From Micromonospora sp. NBC_01813 (GTDB lineage: Bacteria > Actinomycetota > Actinomycetes > Mycobacteriales > Micromonosporaceae), in contig NZ_CP109067.1 of assembly GCF_035917335.1 (NCBI RefSeq), positions 3,595,001-3,659,000 of the forward strand: 64,000 bases of DNA, given 5' to 3'. A program made the translations under genes and the position numbers. Below the pieces are notes generated by a model. That model searched no databases. It was given only the letters and a program-made list of their open reading frames with translations, and was not told the origin of the DNA. How positions within the stretch are numbered: position 1 is the stretch's first letter; each line of letters opens with the position of its first letter. Positions 60,472-64,000 of the stretch are shown piece by piece.

Positions 60472-61077
60472 ATGGACGACGCCATGGCGCACACCACGGC
60501 ACCCCGCCAACTGTCCACTGCCGAGCTTGCCGCCGGGCTCGCCGAGGTGGCCCGCTCCCCGCGCAGCTCCGGCACGCTGGACCTGGTGGTCCGCCGACCG
60601 GCCGTCGACGAGCGGGAGCTGTTGGCCGAGGGCACGCTCGACGTCACCGCAGGACTGGTCGGCGACACCTGGGCGCAGCGCGGCAGCTCGGCGACCGACG
60701 ACGGGTCGGCCCACCCGGACCGTCAGCTCACCGTGATGAACTCCCGGTTCGTCCGGTTGGTCGCCGGCGACGACCCGCAGGACTGGGGGTTGGCGGGCGA
60801 TCAGCTCTTCGCCGACCTCGACCTGCACTCCGACGCGCTACCGGCCGGCACCCGGCTGGCGGTGGGCGACGAGGCGGTCATCGAGGTGACGGCCGAGCCA
60901 CACAACGGGTGCGTGAAGTTCGCCGACCGCTACGGGCGCGACGCGCACAAACTGGTCTGGAGCGAGCAGGGTCGCCAGGCCCGGCTGCGTGGCCTGTACG
61001 CACGCGTCGTGGTCGCGGGCGTCATCCGCCCAGGGGACACGATCCGGGTGCTCGGCCCGGCCGGCAGCTCAGCTTAG
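60472..61077 (+). CDS. MOSC-domain protein
   Basis: A 201-residue MOSC (molybdenum cofactor sulfurase C-terminal) domain protein. Conserved are NSRFVRLVAGDD, a GDQLFADLDL segment, and the Cys-bearing EPHNGCVKFADRYG. The Cys is thought to handle sulfur or Moco in this family. ATG 60472 directly after the MerR gene (60-bp gap). It overlaps the convergent SDR gene by 9 bp. Confidence 0.88.
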   Translation: MDDAMAHTTAPRQLSTAELAAGLAEVARSPRSSGTLDLVVRRPAVDERELLAEGTLDVTAGLVGDTWAQRGSSATDDGSAHPDRQLTVMNSRFVRLVAGDDPQDWGLAGDQLFADLDLHSDALPAGTRLAVGDEAVIEVTAEPHNGCVKFADRYGRDAHKLVWSEQGRQARLRGLYARVVVAGVIRPGDTIRVLGPAGSSA

Positions 61078-61962
61078 GGACAGCAGGTCGGCGCTGTCGG
61101 CCCACAGGGCATCCCGGGCGTCGTCGCGCCGGGCCAGTTGGGATGGCGTGGTCCAGGTGAGCTGGTTGCCGACGACGCGGGCGTAGTAGTGCCCCGGTGG
61201 GGCCGCGACGGTGCCGATCGTGAGGTCGGTCAGGGCTGCGGCGACCGCCGTACGGCTGTTGAACCGGGACATCAGGCGGGTCGCGCCGCCGAGCAACCGC
61301 CAGGTCAGCCGGAGGGCCGGCGGGGTGTCGCGTAGCAGCCCGGTGCCAGGGGTCGGTCCGGGGTCGAACGCCAGGACCTGCCAGTGCCCGTCGCGGGCCT
61401 CGGGCCGGGCGGCCAGCGCCCGCGCGGTCAGGATGTTGCACAACTTCGACGAGGTGTACGCCCGACCACCGGCCGATCGTGGGTCGGTGTCGCGCTGCGG
61501 GTCGGTCTCGGGGCGGGCCAGCAGGCGGGCGTCCGCGTGTCGTGGCGGCGTCGGCAGGAACGTCTTGAGGTCGGGGTCGTGGGTGCCGCTCGTGGTGAGG
61601 ATGATTGTCGCCTTCGGACCGAGGTGCGGCATCAGCAGCCGGATCAGCAGGTAGTGCGCGAGGTGGTTGACCGCGAAGGTGGTCTCGAAGCCGTCGCCGG
61701 TGCGCCGGTCGCCGGTGCGGAAGCTGAGGCCGGCGTTCAGGACGAGGGCGTCGATCCCGGTGCCGTCGAGCCGGTCGATGACGGCCTGCGCGAAGGCGCG
61801 CACGCTGTCCAGCCGGGCGAGGTCCAAGGGCAGCGCGTCGGGGTCGGTCGGTGCGGTGCTGCGGGAGCCGGACAGGACCCGGGTGCCGGGTCGCGCGGCC
61901 AGCCGGGCCCGGGCGTCCGCGCCGAATCCCGAGGTGCCGCCGGTCATCACGATGGTCTTCAC
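61069..61962 (-). CDS. SDR-family oxidoreductase (protochlorophyllide-reductase-like subgroup)
   Basis: A 297-residue SDR with VMTGGTSGFGADARARLAAR (cofactor), LVLNAGLSFRTG, and AYTSSKLCNILTARAL (YxxxK). The long C-terminal part is as in retinol-dehydrogenase-like members. Divergent from tetR, with a dyad of TetR type overlapping its start region; the TetR protein probably represses it. Confidence 0.88.
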   Translation of the reverse strand: MKTIVMTGGTSGFGADARARLAARPGTRVLSGSRSTAPTDPDALPLDLARLDSVRAFAQAVIDRLDGTGIDALVLNAGLSFRTGDRRTGDGFETTFAVNHLAHYLLIRLLMPHLGPKATIILTTSGTHDPDLKTFLPTPPRHADARLLARPETDPQRDTDPRSAGGRAYTSSKLCNILTARALAARPEARDGHWQVLAFDPGPTPGTGLLRDTPPALRLTWRLLGGATRLMSRFNSRTAVAAALTDLTIGTVAAPPGHYYARVVGNQLTWTTPSQLARRDDARDALWADSADLLSLS

Positions 61963-61968
61963 GGTTCA

Positions 61969-61997
61969 GACAATATGAGTGACCCACTCATGTTGTC
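61969..61997. promoter_or_regulatory. TetR operator between SDR and tetR genes
   Basis: GACAA-T-ATGAGTG, ACC, then CACTCAT-G-TTGTC: 12 of 13 arm positions pair. A half-site CACTCATG recurs at 62012-62019. It lies 7 bp before the SDR start codon, so occupancy blocks that gene and perhaps tetR itself. Confidence 0.75.
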
Positions 61998-62041
61998 AAA
62001 CGGAGTCTTTCACTCATGTTCGTCTGCTGGATAATGCCCCG

Positions 62042-62701
62042 GTGACCACCACTTCCTCCTCGCCGTCGCCGTCGGAGCCGTCGATGTCGGAGCCGTCGGA
62101 GCCGTCGCCGCAGCCCAAGCGGATGCGGGCCGATGCCCAGCGCAACCGGGCCCGGATCCTGGCCGCCGCCGAGCAGGTCTTCGCGGCGGCCGGCCCGTCG
62201 GCCTCGACCGAGGATCTCGCCGAACTCGCCGGAGTGGCGATCGGCACCGTCTTCCGGCACTTCCCGACGAAGGCCGCCCTCATCGAGGCGGTGTTCGTGT
62301 CCCGGCTGCAGGAGATCACCGCCTACGCGCGGGAGATGGCCGCCGTCGAGGACGTCGGCGCCGGCTTCTTCGCGTTCTTCACCGAGGCCGTCCGGCAGTC
62401 GACGGTCAAGCACGCCTTCACCGACGCCATCGACTCCGGCGACGAGGCGATGGCCGCGGTATGGGCGGCGATCGCCACCGCCGGCGCCGACCTGCGCGAC
62501 GCCGTCGGCGAACTGTTGGCCAAGGCGCAGCAGACCGCAGCGGTACGCCCGGACATCGCCACGCCCGAGTTGATCGGGTTGATGATCGGCACCGCACGGA
62601 CCCTGGAACACGTCGGCCCGGATACGGAGAGCCAGCAACGAGTCCTCACCGTCCTGCACGACGGACTCAAGCCCCAGCCCGGCCCAGCACTGTCAACGTA
62701 G
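62042..62701 (+). CDS. TetR-family transcriptional regulator
   Basis: A 219-residue regulator. A disordered Ser/Pro/Glu N-terminus (about 20 residues, repeated SEPS) precedes the HTH: RARILAAAEQVFAAAGPSAS, LAELAGVAIGTVFRHFPTKA. GTG 62042 is used; ATG 62083 would drop the disordered part. The C-terminal ligand domain is typical. The stop codon lies within the operator of the next gene. Confidence 0.9.
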   Translation: MTTTSSSPSPSEPSMSEPSEPSPQPKRMRADAQRNRARILAAAEQVFAAAGPSASTEDLAELAGVAIGTVFRHFPTKAALIEAVFVSRLQEITAYAREMAAVEDVGAGFFAFFTEAVRQSTVKHAFTDAIDSGDEAMAAVWAAIATAGADLRDAVGELLAKAQQTAAVRPDIATPELIGLMIGTARTLEHVGPDTESQQRVLTVLHDGLKPQPGPALST

Positions 62702-62709
62702 TGTTGACA
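62691..62709. promoter_or_regulatory. palindrome TGTCAAC-N5-GTTGACA, copy 1
   Basis: TGTCAAC-GTAGT-GTTGACA, perfect 7-bp arms. It spans the tetR stop and ends 2 bp before the start codon of the small HTH gene, so binding must affect that gene's expression. Confidence 0.65.
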
Positions 62710-62711
62710 CG

Positions 62712-63197
62712 GTGGATGCGGTACGGGCAGAACTCGCAGCGGTACGGGTCGCACGGGAGCAGCTCGACGAACGCGAACTGGGGCTGATCGAGCGAGCCCG
62801 CCTCGCCGGGCAGACGTGGACGGCGATCGCCCAAGTGCTCGGGCTGAGCAGTCGTCAGGCCGCACAGCAGCGCCACCAGCGGCTGGTATCGGCGATGCGG
62901 TCACGGCGACGGCGCGCCGATCTCGACTACGCCGCCGGCCTGACCCAACTGCGCGCCGCCCTCGCCGAGCTCGAACGCTGGATCACAGTGGACCGACTGT
63001 GGGACGGTCGTTTCGCCCGCGCCGCGTTGGTCCGGGCAACCGTCTCCGCCGCGCTCGACGCGCCACCAGCGGGTTTGTTCGCCCTGGCGGTGCACGTCAC
63101 CGAGGACCTGGCGGCGAACACCGTCGAGCTACCCGCGCCGGCACGGTCCGCCCTCACCAGTTGTCAACGAATCGTTGACACACGTCGCAAGGGTTGA
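62712..63197 (+). CDS. small HTH protein, probable regulator of the adjacent MFS gene
   Basis: A 161-residue protein. Residues 1-55 form a DNA-binding-like HTH (ELGLIERARLAGQTWTAIAQ, LGLSSRQAAQQRHQRL), resembling sigma region 4/AsnC-type helices; the rest is helical (RAALAELERWITVDRLWDGR). GTG 62712, with no ribosome site beyond the operator, suggests a leaderless transcript. Identical palindromes flank the gene. It probably represses itself and the MFS gene. Confidence 0.75.
   Translation: MDAVRAELAAVRVAREQLDERELGLIERARLAGQTWTAIAQVLGLSSRQAAQQRHQRLVSAMRSRRRRADLDYAAGLTQLRAALAELERWITVDRLWDGRFARAALVRATVSAALDAPPAGLFALAVHVTEDLAANTVELPAPARSALTSCQRIVDTRRKG
63162..63180. promoter_or_regulatory. palindrome TGTCAAC-N5-GTTGACA, copy 2
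   Basis: TGTCAAC-GAATC-GTTGACA, with the same arms as copy 1 and pairing extended by one base (TGTCAACG/CGTTGACA). It lies in the last codons of the HTH gene, 49 bp before the MFS start. Confidence 0.65.
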
Positions 63198-63229
63198 TCC
63201 GTCCAGGCTCAGCTTGGAACATCGCCAGT

Positions 63230-64000
63230 GTGCCCACCCGCAATACCGCACTCTTCGTTGCGACTTCCGTCCTGTCCGGATTCGGCAGCAACGCCATGGC
63301 ACTCGTCACCGCCGTCTGGCTGCTGGACCTGACCGGTTCCAGCAGCCTCGCCGCGCTCGCCGGCCTCGGCGTCTACGCCCCGACACTGGCTGGGCCGTGG
63401 CTGGGACGGCTGCTCGACCGGCTGCCGCGCCGACCGGCCGTGATCGTCGTGAACCTGGCGATGGCCGGCATCCTGCTCAGCCTGCACCTGGTGCGCGGCC
63501 CGGGTGAGACCTGGCTGCTCTTCGCGGTCTCCCTCGCGTACGGCATCGGCATTGTCCTGCGCGACGCCGGCGAGACGGCACTGCTGCCGGCGGCGGTGGA
63601 CGCCGGTCGGATCGCCGCCGTCAACGGCTGGCGCTCGAGCGCGATGGAGGGCATGAAGCTCGTCGCGCCGCTCGCCGGGGCCGGACTCTACGCCTGGCGA
63701 GGCGGGGCAGCTGTCGCCACCATCAGCGCCGTCGCTCTGGTCGTCGCCGCAGTCCTCTACGCGGCCCTGCGACTCGTCCCGCACCGGTCGCTACCGCCTG
63801 CGGACCGGACCGGCGTCAGCGGTGCCGTGTTTCGCGGAAACCGAATGCTCACCGTCACCGTTGGGCTGGCCGCCGTCGCCATCGCCACGTCGGGATTCCA
63901 GACGGCGGCCACCTACGCCGTGGTCACGGACGTGCTCGGCCGGCCGGCGACCGCCCTCGGGGCGCTCAGCGCGGCCCAGGGTGCTGGGTCGATCGCCGCA
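63230..64000 (+). CDS. MFS transporter (C-terminus cut by window edge)
   Basis: 257 codons of a major-facilitator protein with about seven membrane helices: LFVATSVLSGFGSNAMALVT, ALAGLGVYAPTLAGPWLGRL (motif A-like LLDRLPRRP follows), and AAVDAGRIAAVNGWRSSAME. It resembles efflux carriers of the MFS_1 type. GTG 63230 (MPTRNTALF) begins 32 bp past the HTH gene, under palindrome copy 2. Drug or metabolite export is likely; the substrate is unknown. Confidence 0.85.
   Translation, partial: MPTRNTALFVATSVLSGFGSNAMALVTAVWLLDLTGSSSLAALAGLGVYAPTLAGPWLGRLLDRLPRRPAVIVVNLAMAGILLSLHLVRGPGETWLLFAVSLAYGIGIVLRDAGETALLPAAVDAGRIAAVNGWRSSAMEGMKLVAPLAGAGLYAWRGGAAVATISAVALVVAAVLYAALRLVPHRSLPPADRTGVSGAVFRGNRMLTVTVGLAAVAIATSGFQTAATYAVVTDVLGRPATALGALSAAQGAGSIAA

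Overview
The window comes from a high-GC actinomycete, almost certainly a member of the Micromonosporaceae. Supporting signs are frequent GTG starts, two WhiB regulators, a nickel superoxide dismutase, a SigR/RsrA redox pair, XRE-DUF5753/DUF397 and cupin-XRE regulators, the tiny ribosomal protein bL37 and many RsbW-like anti-sigma ATPases. It is an ordinary chromosomal segment: no rRNA, tRNA, CRISPR array, insertion sequence or prophage was recognised.

Region 1-13.4 kb: malic enzyme (cut by the window edge), nickel SOD with its maturation protease, an anti-sigma ATPase, a lipid kinase, a WhiB1-type regulator with two CRP-like sites, and a translationally coupled sulfite/sulfate reduction operon (sirA, zinc ribbon, cysH, chelatase). 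That operon is preceded by a 28-codon ORF that looks like a cysteine-responsive leader peptide. A PdtaS-type kinase, a SIS-domain enzyme and a TPR protein follow.

Region 13.4-21 kb: a biotinyl carrier, bL37, rsrA-sigR, a hydrolase, a second WhiB, an SRAP protein, aroA, rsgA (apparently starting at CTG) and hisN. From memory, this resembles the pdtaS-TB7.3-rshA-sigH-SRAP-aroA-rsgA block of mycobacteria. sigR appears to have a second, longer start behind a SigR-like promoter.

Region 21-35 kb: a membrane protein overlapping tail-to-tail with a glycosyltransferase, anti-sigma/STAS proteins, a NarL-type two-component pair, a divergent PRPP synthetase, a secreted GH16 glucanase with a ricin-type lectin domain, an acetylxylan esterase, glycerol kinase, and an archaeal-type aspartyl-tRNA synthetase under a probable translational T-box.

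Region 35-47.6 kb: a Tat-exported beta-lactamase-fold protein that has lost all three catalytic motifs, an OmpR-type two-component pair, a mer-like MerR/membrane-protein/YnfA operon behind a MerR-type promoter, a DUF559 protein, XRE regulators, an orphan excisionase-like antitoxin, purC and a solitary sugar-binding lipoprotein.

Region 47.6-64 kb: an XRE-TPR regulator flanked on both sides by the same palindrome, a CopC-CopD copper protein sandwiched between two YcnI-like proteins, a GPP34 protein, divergent DUF4360 secreted paralogs, SDR/MerR and SDR/TetR divergent pairs with visible operators, and a small HTH protein flanked on both sides by TGTCAAC-N5-GTTGACA, the second copy lying before an MFS transporter cut by the window end.
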